A DNA stretch of 64,000 nt from Pleurotus ostreatus/Saccharomyces cerevisiae fusant. Taxonomy: Eukaryota; Opisthokonta. The notes below the pieces were generated by a model that searched no databases, was not told the origin of the DNA, and saw nothing but the letters and a program-made list of their open reading frames with translations. The stretch is from contig JAMQCK010000015.1 of assembly GCA_024196135.1 (NCBI GenBank), positions 124,001 through 188,000 on the forward strand. The letters are read 5' to 3'. Both the position numbers and the translations under genes were made by a program. Shown in pieces: positions 1 through 10,676 of this stretch (the stretch's first letter is position 1; each line of letters begins with the position of its first letter).

Positions 1-1520
1 GCCACATCCACATCCTCCTTCTTCCCCCTCAGCCGCGGATTATGCTCTAGCGAGGGCGCCGCCATCATGCACCCGCTCGACACGAAGCCGTTCGAAAGCG
101 CAAACAAAAACAAGAGCAGCATGAAGAGGAAGTCCGAGTTGATTAGAGGTGCGGAGGGCAACACAGCCGAGGGCGTCTGGACGTTGCACAAGAGGAAGAG
201 TGGGATGAACAAGGTGCGCGCGAGGGAGAGCGAGAGCAGCCGACGCGCGTCCCAGATGATGAGGCGGGGGAAGGAGAGGAGGTAGCGACCTGCGAGATCG
301 CCGAGGCCGAAGACGAGGAAGTGCACGGCGCTGAAGAGGAGCGGGTGGAAGGAGGGGTTGACGGGCTGGACGGAGATGGTGATGGGTGGGAAGACGGACT
401 GAGAGGAGAATCAGCGAATGGAAGGTGAAGAAACAGGCGAGAGAAAGTGCTCACCAGAGTCACCGCAAAGACATACGAGACGGCTATCTCGTAGAGTGCG
501 TTACGCTTCGCGACGCGCCAGATCTGTGCGGTGGCGGACTGTCCTGAAGGCCCGCTGGACACGAGGGCGCGCCGTTCGTCCGCGCCGCCGTCCGACTTGC
601 GAGCCGGCTCCAGTGCGGCGGTCACAGAGCGGTACACCGGCTGCGCGACCATCCACGCATGCGCTCCGGCCACCAGCAGCAAGTACAAAGCAGACAGTGT
701 GAAGAATACGAACGCAGAGCGCGCTTCCGCCGAGCCATCGCTCTCATAGGTCGTGACAGAGTCCCTATGCGCCCACACAGATAGGGTCGCGCTCACGACT
801 TGCACCAAGCTGATGGCGACCGCCACAGCCGCCTGGCCGGCCATCATCGCCTGCACGGCCGGGGGACCGAAGAGGGAAGCGACCGCGATGGCGGAGGTCT
901 GCATGAAGGAGCCGAGGCCGGCTTGGATGATTGCGTTGATGAGTACGCAGGCAAAAAAGAGGCCGGGGGAGATGCGGATGAAGGTGCTGATGCTCAGCAA
1001 GGCCGACATAATAGCGAGGCCTATGAGGGTGACGAAGATCTGCCTCGAGGGCGACGTCTGAAGGATGGAAGGTGAATAGGCGCTCGGTGAGAGGGTAGGC
1101 GACGCACCTTCTTTGACCGTGCAGTTGCACATGCGAGGAAGAAGAAGTTGGATGCGGTGAAGGACGTAGACAGGTATGAGCTGAACGTCTTCTGCAGGGG
1201 TGATCCCTCTAACCGCGACAAGAAGTACGGCGTCGCGGTGATGATGGCTGAATAGCATGGGTCATCTCACTCGCACCGCAGATTCAATCCTACTCACCAT
1301 TCCACGGTAGCAGCACCGCACATCCAAGTAAGCAATTGATCCACCATAGTTTGGTGTCGACGACCACGGGTCGCCGGTCATGTTCCTCTCCTGGCAAGAT
1401 GTTGTCCGTCTCATCGGCATCTGCGCTATCTAGTCGCGGGTCCGAGGGTAGCACAGGATTCGCCGCGACAGGCGCTTGAGGTATAGGGTGATATAACGCG
1501 TCCGGCGACGGGGGACTCAT
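1..1520 (-). CDS. Equilibrative nucleoside transporter (SLC29/Fun26 family), 3' end cut by window edge
   Basis: Moves nucleosides across a membrane; fungal members act mostly at the vacuole, others at the plasma membrane. The ATG is at 1518-1520. Exon 1 encodes a hydrophilic N-terminus ending in LLGCAVLLPWN, the TM1 signature of the family. An intron starting GTGAGT (about 1242-1296) leads to IITATPYFLSRL, and a second (GTGCGTCG...TTCAG, about 1060-1110) leads to a run of membrane segments containing RQIFVTLIGLAIMSALLSIS and FFACVLINAIIQAGLGSFMQ. A third intron near 400-450 precedes TISVQPVNPSFHPLLF. The last visible part reads SNGFVSSGCMMAAPSLEHNP, which matches the C-terminal family motif, so only a short tail is missing beyond base 1. 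The gene is divergent from the acyl-CoA dehydrogenase gene. Family assignment is firm; substrate and membrane are inferred. Confidence 0.88.
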
Positions 1521-1868
1521 GGTGGTCGTGAGCAGGTTCCCAGCGCCGATGGTGCCAAGTGCGGCAAGCGCGGCGCGATCGCCACGTGAGGTGATAAAGG
1601 CTCATTATCTTATCGCGGTGAGGTACGGGGGATCGTTCCTGTAAACGATCTGGGCAGACTCTGCTCTTCCTGGACCTCCATGAGCTGGGCAAGAGCAAGA
1701 TATCTACCCTTTGTATTCGCCGGAACGCCATTGGCGAACCCCGCAGCCGTTGTCCATGTCGGCTCGGGGCAGCTGATGCTTGCATGTGATTCTCATGGGG
1801 CGTTCCCCAGCCTCGCGCGCTTGCGGGGTTTATGAGTGCCCGGTTCGTGTAGCCTTACTCCAACCACC
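1521..1868. promoter_or_regulatory. Divergent promoter region between transporter and acyl-CoA dehydrogenase genes
   Basis: This 348-base gap separates two genes transcribed away from each other, so it must hold both promoters. I see no convincing TATA box and no repeated binding site. Confidence 0.5.
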
Positions 1869-4061
1869 ATGGCCTCCAAGCAGTTTACGCCGGAAGAGGT
1901 TGCGAAGGTGCGTGCTCAGTGTAATCTGAGAAGAATTCTGCTGAAAGTCGGCGTAGCACAACAAGGAGGGAGACCTGGTGAGTATCATGAGCCTTCTGCG
2001 AGACCCCCCCCCCCCCTCATTTCCTCTCCCTCACAGTGGGTCGTCATTGACGCCAAGGTCTTCGACCTCTCCCGCTTTGCTGACCTGCACCCTGGGGGCG
2101 CCAACGTCTTGTACGCCGACGCCATCGCCGGTCAGGACGCCACCAACGCCTTCTTCGGCTTGCACCGTCATGAGGTCCTCCTCCGCCCCCAATACGCTCG
2201 CCTGCAAATTGGCACTATCTCTGGCGAGAAGGAGCGCATCAAGGCTCCCGTCCCCGGCTCGCTCTCCAAAGTCCCCTACGCTGAACCCACCTGGCTCTCC
2301 GCGGGCTTTAAGAGCCCGTACTACACGGACAACCACCGCGCGTTCCAGACGGCCGTGCGCAAGTTCTTCGAGGAGACTGTAAGGCCCGAGGCGATCAAGG
2401 TGGAGGAGAATGGGAAGAAGGTGTCGCAGGAGCTGGTGGACAAGATGGCGGACTTGAATTTCTGGGCTATGCGGTTGGGGCCTGGGAAGCACCTCAAGGG
2501 GAAGACGCTTCTTGGAGGCGTGGTCAAGCCGGAGGAGTTTGATTATTTCCATGAGGTGAATCTGAGCTATGCTAGCCGCGATCTCGATGACTGACTGCCG
2601 TTCAGTTCATCATTAACACCGAAATGGCACGCTTCAGCTGCCGTGGGTTTGTCGACGGACTGCTGAACGGTCTGGTCATCGCCTTGCCACCCGTCCTCAA
2701 CTACGGTACCCCCGAACTGCAGGAGCGCGTTGTGCCTGAGGTCAGAGACCTCCCGCATAGTGGCGAGATCGTCATTGAAGCTTGTTTGGCAGATCCTGTC
2801 AGGAAAGAAGTATATCGCCCTCGCCATTACGGAAGCATTCGCTGGGAGCGACACAAATGGCTTACAGACGTTTGCTGTCCGGGATGGTGACGACTGGGTC
2901 ATCACGGGTACGAAGAAGTGCGTGCCACAAATTCGGTACATCCGAGTTCACTCGCTGACCTAACGCAATAGGTGGATAACGAACGGCACGTTCGCGGATT
3001 ACTTTACGACTGGGTGCAAGACGGAGGTGCGTAATTTCTTATTAGTGCGTCGGATGCCTTGCTCACTACCACGCAGACAGGCTTCACGGTCATCCTTATT
3101 CCGCGAGGAGAGGGCGTCTCCACCAAGCCCATCAAGACAGCCTATTCGTCGACGGCAGGGACTGCATACGTGACCTTCGACAAGGTGAGCATCGAGAATC
3201 TCGCTGTCTTTCGACTGCTCACCTCCTGCAGGTCCGCGTACCCATCGGCAACACGCTCGGTCCCGTAGGCAAGGGCATGAATGTCATACTCACGTGCGTT
3301 TCCCCGCCTTCTTTCTGTTGCCCTCGCCCCTAGCTGAACTCTTCCCAGTAACTTCAACCACGAGCGCTGGATGGTCTCCGGCACCGCGCTCGGCGCGCAG
3401 CGCACCATCGTCGAGGAGTGCCTCAAGTGGGCCACGCAGCGCGTCGTGTTCGGCAAGCCGCTCACCGCGCAGCCGGTCATTCGCGCGAAGTTGGCGAATA
3501 TGATTGCGCGGGTGGAGGCGGGGCAGAGTTGGATGGAGGCGGTGACGGATCAGATGAATAATGTGAGTGAGGGGAAGGATGTGGTCGTGTCGAGCAAGAT
3601 CGTCCGTGAAGAGTATAGACTGACAGCATATCTCCAGATGACCTATGCGCAGATGTCGAGCAACCTGGCGGGGCCCATTGCGCTCATGAAGCAGTTCATC
3701 TCGAAGTCGGGGAGGGAGACCGCGGAAGGTGCGCTGGCGTTATAACCTCCGTCAGGAAATTATACTCATAAGGGCGACAGATGCGACGCAAATATTCGGC
3801 GGTCGTGGGCTTACCGTCACTGGTATGGGCAAGCTCGTCGAGAACGTGAGTTGGGTCTATGTCGAATACTCTGTAACTGAGTGCTGATCACATTCTCCAG
3901 TATCACCGAACGTCTGGCTTCGACGCAAGTACGTTCACAATGTGCTTAGTGGTGGAATTCTACTGACATTTTTTGCAGTTTTGGCAGGCGCTGAGGACGT
4001 TTTGGGCGATTTGGGCGTGCGGCAGGCGATCAAGAAGATGCCGGTCGATGCTCGGCTATGA
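1869..4061 (+). CDS. Cytochrome b5 / acyl-CoA dehydrogenase fusion protein
   Basis: Probably oxidises an acyl-CoA with FAD, the N-terminal heme domain acting as electron partner. Exon 1 starts at the ATG in ACCATGGCC and encodes [14 protein letters not shown] 21-base exon (1957-1977, HNKEGDL) follows, then [21 protein letters not shown] with the b5 heme motif HPGG. The second heme His is in FFGLHRHE. From about residue 100 the chain is acyl-CoA dehydrogenase-like: [39 protein letters not shown] and [12 protein letters not shown]. The C-terminus ends [14 protein letters not shown]. About ten short introns are needed, most 50 to 60 bases. Comparable fusions are known in fungi. The frame is intact, with no missing domain seen. 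Substrate chain length cannot be read from the sequence. Confidence 0.88.
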
Positions 4062-4201
4062 TCAGTGTCGTCTCTCGACCCTCATGACTACCCACACATT
4101 GTATCATCATACACATATTACACAGTGGCTTTGCAAGTTCTTCGTTTGGCCGCGCCATACACGGCAATACTAGATTCATCCCGGGTGCGGATTCCTTCCT
4201 C

Positions 4202-5671
4202 CTAATCCTGATAACCCCACTCCAGCATCTCGTTGCACACGCCGTCAGACTCGTTGACGAGCAGGCGCGCACACGCCTCGTCGGCCACTGGCAGCTTCAG
4301 TTTGCGCGGACCGTTCGCCGTGGGCACCTCGAGGATGTCAGGGAGCAGGCCAGCTTGCTTGAGCGCAGTGCCCTGGTCCCACCAGATGTGTTCTGCAATG
4401 TGGTTCAGGTGAGTATGTTCGAGTTTACAGGCAAGCAGAGCACCACGTACCGTGGTAGAGGCGGTCGCCGCGAACGTTGATGACGCCCATCATCGGAATT
4501 TCCATCTTCTTACCAGTTGGTGGTACGCCTGGCAAGAGCCAGTCCACTTGGGTGGTGTGCGTGATGCAGAAGATGAACTCGTCTGGAAGCTGTGAGTATA
4601 CGGCTACGATGGCAGGGGTACGTACCGACGACACGGTCTACACCGACGGTACGTGAGACGTTCTTCATCACTGTATCTGGCGGGTTGCTGAAGATAAAGT
4701 GGTCACGATAAAAGGCAGTCAGCTCTTTCCGTCCGACGCCGCCCGTCATCTATGTCGGCGTGTATCAGCATCAGTTGAGGCGTAGGCAAGTAGTAGACGG
4801 CTTACAGTCGTGACATGGTTCACGTACGGCTCCTGCACCATGGTCCCCATCGTCCTCGCCACGCTACGCAGCTCGAACTCAAAGAACGTATGCTCGTCCC
4901 AGACTGCCTCAATGTCGAAGTTCGGCCCGCCGACATGCTTGCGTAGGAAGACCAGCGCTTTACAGTGCGCCGCCGTCGCACTACCCGGGTCATAGTCTGG
5001 TGACGAAGGGAACACGAAGAAGGGGGACTTTGCGTCGGGGTATGCGTGCGCTTGTACCGAGCCTGTGTCCGCAGGTGCTTCGGCGACAGAGAGGTGGTAG
5101 AGTGTTGGCTTTGATGGGGTCTTGTCCTGTATTTCGGACGCGAATGTGACGACGCAGATGAGTTCCGGGTATTGCGCGACAGCTTCCTGAACAGCGGAGA
5201 GGATGCTCGCATCGTATACTGCAGAGCAAGGAGTGATCAGTACCCATCGGAAGACGCGATCGGTGCGATGGACGTACCCAACACCGCGAACTTGTCCTGC
5301 GTGTCCAGCTCAGGTAGCGCCCGCAACGCCTTCAATCCCCCCTCCAGCGCCTTCGGTACATCCCACTCCGCGTTCGGCGCAGTAGGATCAAGCACGCCGA
5401 CGACCGCGAAGCCTTCCTCTGCCCACTTCTGCACGGGCTCGGGGTCGAGGGATTTCTGCACGCTGATGCCCTCTGCCACGCTGTCCCCCTTCGCCTGATA
5501 CTTGTCAGGCGAAGGGAGGAACATAATCATTCCCGGCCCTGTGCCGCGGCGCGTCAGGGGAGGCTGAATGCTTGCATTCGCGCTGAGGGTGACGCGGGGA
5601 GCGGAGGGGAGCTTGACCTCCTGCTCGTCCGCACAGGTGGGGTCGTAGAACTCGTGGCGGGTGGTGGCCAT
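4202..5671 (-). CDS. Dienelactone-hydrolase-like protein with SnoaL/NTF2-like C-terminal domain
   Basis: Resembles fungal proteins annotated as carboxymethylenebutenolidase. The start is the ATG at 5669-5671 (context CGCAATGGCC), although the frame stays open up to 5773. The N-terminal half contains GMIMFLPSPDKY, EGFAVVGVLDPTAP and FAVLGTSIAPIASSDGY, a hydrolase-like alpha/beta pattern. I could not identify the full Cys-Asp-His triad of true dienelactone hydrolases. The C-terminal half, MTGGVGRKELTAFYRDHFIF through FIFCITHTTQVDWLLPGVPP to the HEHIWWDQ segment, is a SnoaL-like alpha+beta barrel as in this fungal family. At least five introns are required. It lies head-to-tail with the FAD oxidoreductase gene and convergent with the acyl-CoA dehydrogenase gene. 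Family placement is good; the reaction is not established. Confidence 0.65.
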
Positions 5672-6061
5672 TGCGAATGGGATGGAGGGAAAGGAGGAGT
5701 TGAAGGGGGACAGCCTGGTATCGCTAGCATATGTATGCGTGCCATAACGAATGGGTTCGGGGAAGCGGTCCAATTACCGCTGGGGTTATCAGCAGATACC
5801 CGGTGACTTTGCTCGTTTGCGTTCAATAGCACTGGGAAGATGAGGGCCCAGGTAAAGATGGATAGAGATAAGGCATTCGGAACTACGCTCGAGATTACCT
5901 GCGAAACACCCAAGCATGGCTTAGATGAAGGAGGTACGAAGCAGGAGGCAGATCGTGACATGTACAAACATCACCGTCTATTGTTCCTTGTTTGTCTAGC
6001 ACGGATGGAAGTTATCTACAGTGTACATTGTTACAGCTCTTATATCTACAGTTTCATCGCT
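5672..6061. other. Intergenic, promoter of the dienelactone-hydrolase-like gene
   Basis: A 390-base gap upstream of one minus-strand gene and downstream of the next. Short open frames here have no coding character. No repeat or clear promoter box was seen. Confidence 0.4.
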
Positions 6062-7603
6062 TCACGGTGCGGGAGTGATGGGGAACCACTTGTGGAACAC
6101 CTGGTCCGGGTCGTATCTCTTCTTCAACTCCTGCAGACGCGGATAATGCTTCCCAAACACCAGCTTCGCCTTGTCCGTCCCCACCTTCGACAGCGACTCA
6201 TCGTCGTAGTTCCCGTACCCTTGCTGCTGCTCGGCCGACATGTCCGGGTTGAACGTCTTAATCTTAGCGATGATGTCGTACACGATGTCCCGCCCGCGCT
6301 TGACGTTCTCCGGGGTGTCCTCCTTCCAGAAGGCGTTGACGAGGATGGAGGGGTAGGGGTCGCGGCGGAAGGCGCTGGTGTCGCCGCCCTTGGCGACGAT
6401 CTTCTTAAGCGGGAAGTACTCAAAGAGGATGACCGGTGTCGGGCCGTCCTTGTCGGCGAGCTCGACGACGCGGTCATAGGCATACTGCAAGGAGTCGAGG
6501 TCGGGTTTCTTGTGCGCGACACCCTTCTGGTAGACGCCCTGGCCATGCTCAGAGAATGCGTTCTGCGGCCAGATGAGCGCAAGCCTGTGTCAGGCAGAAG
6601 GAACCTACCTGTAACGCGTTGAGCTCTTCATACGGAATCTCCTTCGCCATATCCGCCACGGGCCCAAGGTCGAAGAACTTCTTGTAGTGCGCGCGTCCCT
6701 CTGCCTCCGACCCATTGTAGAAGAAAAGCACCATGACGCCCGGCTTGCCATTCGGACCGACGGCGGCGATCTGCAGCATCGCCTCCTTCTCGTCCGCGTC
6801 CTTCCACCACTCATCCGTGATGGCGATGAGGTCCTTGAAGGTTGGTGGCGGGAAGACGACGGGACCGGCGAAGATCGTTCGCCGCTGGTCGTAGAGCTGG
6901 AAGACAAACTCAGAGACGACGCCGAAATTGGAGCCGCCGCCGCGGATGCCCCAGAAGAGGTCGGGGTTCTCCTTGTCGCTAGCTTTGAGAATGGAGCCAT
7001 CGGCTGTGATGATGGTGACCTGGTGCAGGGTTGAGATGAATCTACGGAAGATGGCTTCCGCTCAAGCGCACCTCAAGAACGTTATCGAGAGCAAGGCCGT
7101 ATGAGGAAGACAAGAAGCCATAGCCGCCACCGAGGGTAAGGCCGGATACACCAGTCTGAAGGTCTGGTCAGCCTCGCACGTCCAAGCTCACTGAGGCACA
7201 CACATACATGGTTCACGGTACCTCCAACAGTCGCGAGCCCATGCTCAATTGCCTCCTTGTCCACCGTCCTCCAAAGCGCACCTCCACCGACATATCCGAC
7301 TTTCTTCGCCGGGTCGACCTTCGCGTAGTCCATATACCGGTTCAGATCGATCACCAGCCCGCCCTCCGTCGACGAGGAGCCCGGCACATTGTGCCCCCCG
7401 CACTTGATGGCGATCTCGAGGTTGTGCGCACGCGCGTACTTCACCGCGAGCGAGATGTCCTCCGCGTCCTTCACGAACGCGACGATCTTGGCGCGGCGTT
7501 TCGAGTTCACGGCCCATCGCGCGATCGCCGCCTCGTAGTCGGCGCTCTCGGGCGTGACGCAATCGCCCTTGAAGGCGGACGGGAAGTCGGGGACGGGAGA
7601 CAT
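6062..7603 (-). CDS. FAD-linked oxidoreductase, berberine bridge enzyme (BBE) type
   Basis: A flavin-dependent oxidase of the PCMH superfamily. The start is the ATG of MSPVPDFPSAFKG, and there is no signal peptide, which suggests an intracellular enzyme. The FAD-binding region includes the AIKCGGHNVPGSSS segment, whose GGHN histidine is the usual covalent FAD attachment site. The intron-spanning GGTVNHTGVSGLTLGGGYGF follows. The second attachment cysteine of bicovalent BBE enzymes is not present in that position, so a single 8-alpha-histidyl link is expected. Later come NPDLFWGIRGGGSNFGVVSE and the BBE C-terminus ending in KKRYDPDQVFHKWFPITP. About four introns interrupt it. Members oxidise sugars, alkaloids or polyketides; the substrate is unknown here. 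A TATA box lies about 60 bases upstream. Confidence 0.88.
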
Positions 7604-7661
7604 CGTGATAGTAGTCTTGGTCGAAGAAGAAATGTAGTCAGTCGAAAAAGTACGCGCCGTC

Positions 7662-7667
7662 TTTATA
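7662..7667 (-). promoter_or_regulatory. TATA box of the FAD oxidoreductase gene
   Basis: On the minus strand the sequence reads GTCTATAAAGACG, 58 bases before the start codon at 7603. Position and sequence fit a core TATA element with a short leader. Confidence 0.55.
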
Positions 7668-8300
7668 GACGGTCGGGGATGTGTGGTGATACCGATTGCT
7701 CGCCCGGTCTCTCAGAAATGACGGCGAAGGACGTTATGAGCACATTACAAGCTTCCCTGGACCGGCCTTCTCGAGGGTCTTCGGCTGACTGGAACGGACA
7801 CGGGGTGCGCTACCGAGTTACCTGGCGCCGGGCAGGCTGCTTGCTCAGCGGGCATGCCCCAGGCCAAGCAGCAGGGAAGATCTGCATGAATGAACGCCGT
7901 TCGCACACTATTCATGGACGCTGAGGCCCGCAGGATGATAGAGGGGTTGCATTCGGATATCGGCAACCGACAAATCCGCGAACTTGATGGCGGTCAAAGA
8001 AAGGAATATCTTTGTTTGTCCGCTTGCCTTTGTTTGGCCACACCCACAAAAGCGGGCCGGACCTCCGCCTCCTGCTCCGACTCGCCCCTCAGACCAAGAG
8101 ATCCATGGCCATAGGAAGTAGCATACATATACCATATCATGCTTTGTGTAAGGAATATGGGGGTATAACGTGAAGAATACCAAGGGCCGTGGCACACCAA
8201 ACCATGGAAACATTGCGTGTCGTCGTATACTGCCCACGATGACACTGCGCGGAAAGTAGTATGCTAGCGATGGCATGACCACTTCTTTTTGAGTATTGGA
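7668..8300. other. Intergenic region without gene
   Basis: About 630 bases between the FAD oxidoreductase promoter and the 3' end of the His-rich gene. Open frames are short and overlap on both strands. I see no repeat, RNA gene or conserved protein segment. Confidence 0.4.
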
Positions 8301-9041
8301 TCAGTACCGATGATGACTACGATGAGTGCGATGAGTCGACGCCGTCGACGGCACATAGCCGTGATTGTAGTGTCCTCCATGCGACCGCGTCGACGAGCCT
8401 GTAGTCGCGTACCCATACGCAGGCGAATGTCCATAGGTATGGCTGTAACCATGCGCTGCACCAGCATACACCACGGGCGCTGGTGAGTGGCTGCGGTGCT
8501 TATGCGACGAATGGCCGTGGCTGGAGCGGGAGGATGCGTGCCCGTAGTTATGCGGCGAATGCGAATGTTTGTGGGACGAGGAGTGACCGTGGCTATGCGA
8601 GGAGTGCGTTCCGTGGCCGTAGCCGTACGCAGGGGTGGCATCGTAGGTGGGAGTTGGCGCGCGGATGTGGATGGCGCGCTGGTCGGGGCCGCTCCCTGCA
8701 CGATAGGTAGTCGAGCCGGTATGGTCACGATAGCCCATACTGCCCGAGTGATGATAGCCTGCTCCGGTCGAGCGATGGTGGTGACCGGTGGGGTAGCCTG
8801 AGCTGCCGGTAGACCGATGACCACTGCTGCCGCTGTGGTGCCCAGTGCCAACATCGCGATACGTGGTCTCGTGGGTGCGATACCCGCGAGCAGATGAGCC
8901 GCTCGACCCAAGCCCAAAGGCGTGCTTGAGACGCGCCATGAGCGGGGGCTTGCGCTGGTGCGTTGTGCGGCGATGATAATGGTGATAGTATCCAGCGTCA
9001 GTGGGTGCGGCGCGAGGAGTGCGACCGCCGAAGAGAGGCAT
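8301..9041 (-). CDS. His/Gly/Ser/Tyr-rich protein of the MPLFG family, long paralog
   Basis: A 246-residue, intronless reading frame of unknown function. The start is set by comparison with the second copy at 15458: both begin in the context TTCATCATGCCTCTCTTCGG. The N-terminus MPLFGGRTPRAAPTDAGYYH is followed by a His/Arg patch (HHYHRRTTHQR) and a short amphipathic block, PPLMARLKHAFGLG. The remaining 200 residues are low complexity, with repeated Ser-His, Gly-His and Tyr-Gly units such as HSSHSHGHSSSHKHSHSPHN. The composition suggests metal binding or disorder, but there is no recognised domain, signal peptide or membrane segment. A TATA box and a TGACGTCG site sit upstream, as in the paralog. 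The coding call is strong because of the paralog; the role is unknown. Confidence 0.75.
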   Translation of the reverse strand: MPLFGGRTPRAAPTDAGYYHHYHRRTTHQRKPPLMARLKHAFGLGSSGSSARGYRTHETTYRDVGTGHHSGSSGHRSTGSSGYPTGHHHRSTGAGYHHSGSMGYRDHTGSTTYRAGSGPDQRAIHIRAPTPTYDATPAYGYGHGTHSSHSHGHSSSHKHSHSPHNYGHASSRSSHGHSSHKHRSHSPAPVVYAGAAHGYSHTYGHSPAYGYATTGSSTRSHGGHYNHGYVPSTASTHRTHRSHHRY

Positions 9042-9138
9042 GATGAATCGCCTTGCAATGTCGAAGACGACGACGAAGATATATTCCGCGACAAAGGAAG
9101 CGATAGAGGGAGAAAGGCGCGCTTCCCTTTCTCCTCCC

Positions 9139-9163
9139 TTTATATCGCCACAGGGCGACGTCA
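9139..9163 (-). promoter_or_regulatory. CRE-like site plus TATA box upstream of the long MPLFG gene
   Basis: Reading the minus strand, TGACGTCG (9163-9156) is followed after 11 bases by TATAAA (9144-9139), 97 bases before the ATG. The same pair precedes the paralog at 15458. TGACGTC is the core of the ATF/CREB site. Confidence 0.6.
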
Positions 9164-9637
9164 GCCACCTGCGTAGTGCCCCCACGCGAATCCCCTTTCT
9201 GCTCCATCGTGCGCTCTGGGCTGGGCTCCAACGTACCTTCCGCCGCCGCAACGTGCCCTTCAACATCAGGCGCGACGTATACTTCGTCTGTTGCTCCACA
9301 GAAAGGCTAGGAAGAACATACTCTGTTCGATATTGACTCCAACATGAAGTCCGGCTCCAAGGCATCTTGTTCAGGTCCAAAGGATATTAAACCGTATCAG
9401 CAGGTTCAGGGTCTGCTGGACGAACACGCTGCAGCTGTGCGCTGTTCAAAGCGACCAATGGGAAGGGGTGAGTTGCCACAGTTGGCGTCATTGAGTTCCG
9501 GGACGCGTTCGCACGGTTCGACTTGATGGAGACAAAGGCTGGCCCAAATGGGGATAGCCACAGGAATCGAGAAGGAGGAAGTTGGGATAGCATCGAGAGC
9601 AAAAGACAGCGTGAGGCAAGCAGGAGGTATCAAATAA
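9164..9637. other. Intergenic region between two minus-strand genes
   Basis: About 470 bases holding the distal promoter of the His-rich gene and the 3' region of the Shg1-like gene. Open frames here are short and lack family similarity. No repeat seen. Confidence 0.35.
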
Positions 9638-10676
9638 TTATGTAGGAGGTTCCACAGGAGCCGGAGAGGGTTCGGGAGAGGCATGAGAGGCATCACCGTT
9701 CACCAGAGGTGCGTCAGCGCCGTTCGAAGACGCAGAGGCGTCGGCAGGGGGTTCGACGGCCTGCGTAGCGGCGGCCTCAGCGGGCGGTGCGATGGAGAGG
9801 TCCATCTCGGTGTCGTGACGATCTTCTGGTACAGCCGGCTGATCTGCCGATACTTCTTGACCTTGATCCTGGGCAACAGGCGATTGGTTTTCTGGTCGGC
9901 TTTGTGATGCAATCTCAGCTGTGGGTGCGTCCACGACAGGCGAAGGTCCGCGGCTTTCTTGAGGCACCGGGGCTGTCTCATCACGCGAATGTTCGCGGAC
10001 TTCAGATCCATCGCGGCGCACGTCGGGGGTCTCTCCCCCTCGGAAGTCGCGGCTAGGTGAGCGCGCCTTTCGAGGCGAGAGGTCACCGTCGTCATGCATA
10101 TCCTCGAGTTCTGCACGAAATCGTGAGTAAGCGCTTAGCATCATTGAGAACGCTCTTGATTACTTACCGGGAGGTATAGGCTCCCCTCTGCTCTTCAGCA
10201 GGACGCGCATTAAGGAGTTATTCACGTTCATCTTCACAGTAGAGTCGTCTCTGAAAACACGCATCTCCGTTATGGCACGGTCGACCACGGGAAACCTGGA
10301 CAACATGAGAGAAAGCGTGAGACGAAGAGGGAAATCTCTGACCTGTCCATTTCGGCCATTAGATTGCGCTGTAAGGCATCGGTGTCACCATCCGTTGGTC
10401 TCCTGCGTTCCTTCTGCCTCCTCAAGTGCGTTTGTGCAATGTCTTCAACTCGAGTGCGAAAATTTGAGATCCCATCCTGAGGGGGGACTTAGGATACGAA
10501 GTAGATAAGGCCAAGACGCCTCACACTCTTTCGAAATTCTGCAAGCAGTTCCCTGCGCATGCGGTCAAACTCGCCAGACTTCTTGAAGCTGTGCGCGTTG
10601 AGTGCGGATGTCATGCATCGCTGGCGGTGGCTTACGCATCCACGAGGTCCTCAGGCGTTTGAATGGGTTCGGACAT
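9638..10676 (-). CDS. BOD1/SHG1-family protein, putative COMPASS (Set1) subunit
   Basis: Predicted subunit of the Set1 histone H3-K4 methyltransferase complex in the nucleus. The start is the ATG of MSEPIQTPEDLVDA. After a first intron the chain reads FKKSGEFDRMRRELLAEFRK, the opening of the BOD1/SHG1 domain, then DGISNFRTRVEDIAQTHLRR and, after another intron, FPVVDRAITEMRVF. The domain covers roughly residues 10 to 120. The last exon (about 9638-10110) encodes a disordered tail rich in Pro, Ala, Glu and Ser that ends PAPVEPPT. Four introns of 47 to 57 bases are visible. The gene is divergent from the Mbp1-like gene with only 266 bases between start codons, so they share a promoter region. 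The domain call is good; membership in COMPASS is inferred from the family. Confidence 0.8.

Noticed and set aside
143..1258. Long minus-strand frame of 371 codons as a single gene
   Set aside because: It joins true transporter exons to intron sequence and ends in the wrong frame (Ser/Pro-rich). The transporter motifs require splicing.
1490..1505. ACGCGT at about 1496 as an MCB element
   Set aside because: It lies inside the coding exon of the transporter. Several other copies (for example near 6614, 11079, 28933, 33531, 53413 and 60609) also fall in coding, intron or unrelated sequence, showing the hexamer's background rate.
8487..8801. Plus-strand frames opposite the His-rich gene
   Set aside because: They are shadows of a low-complexity coding sequence; the minus-strand frame has a paralog and a promoter.
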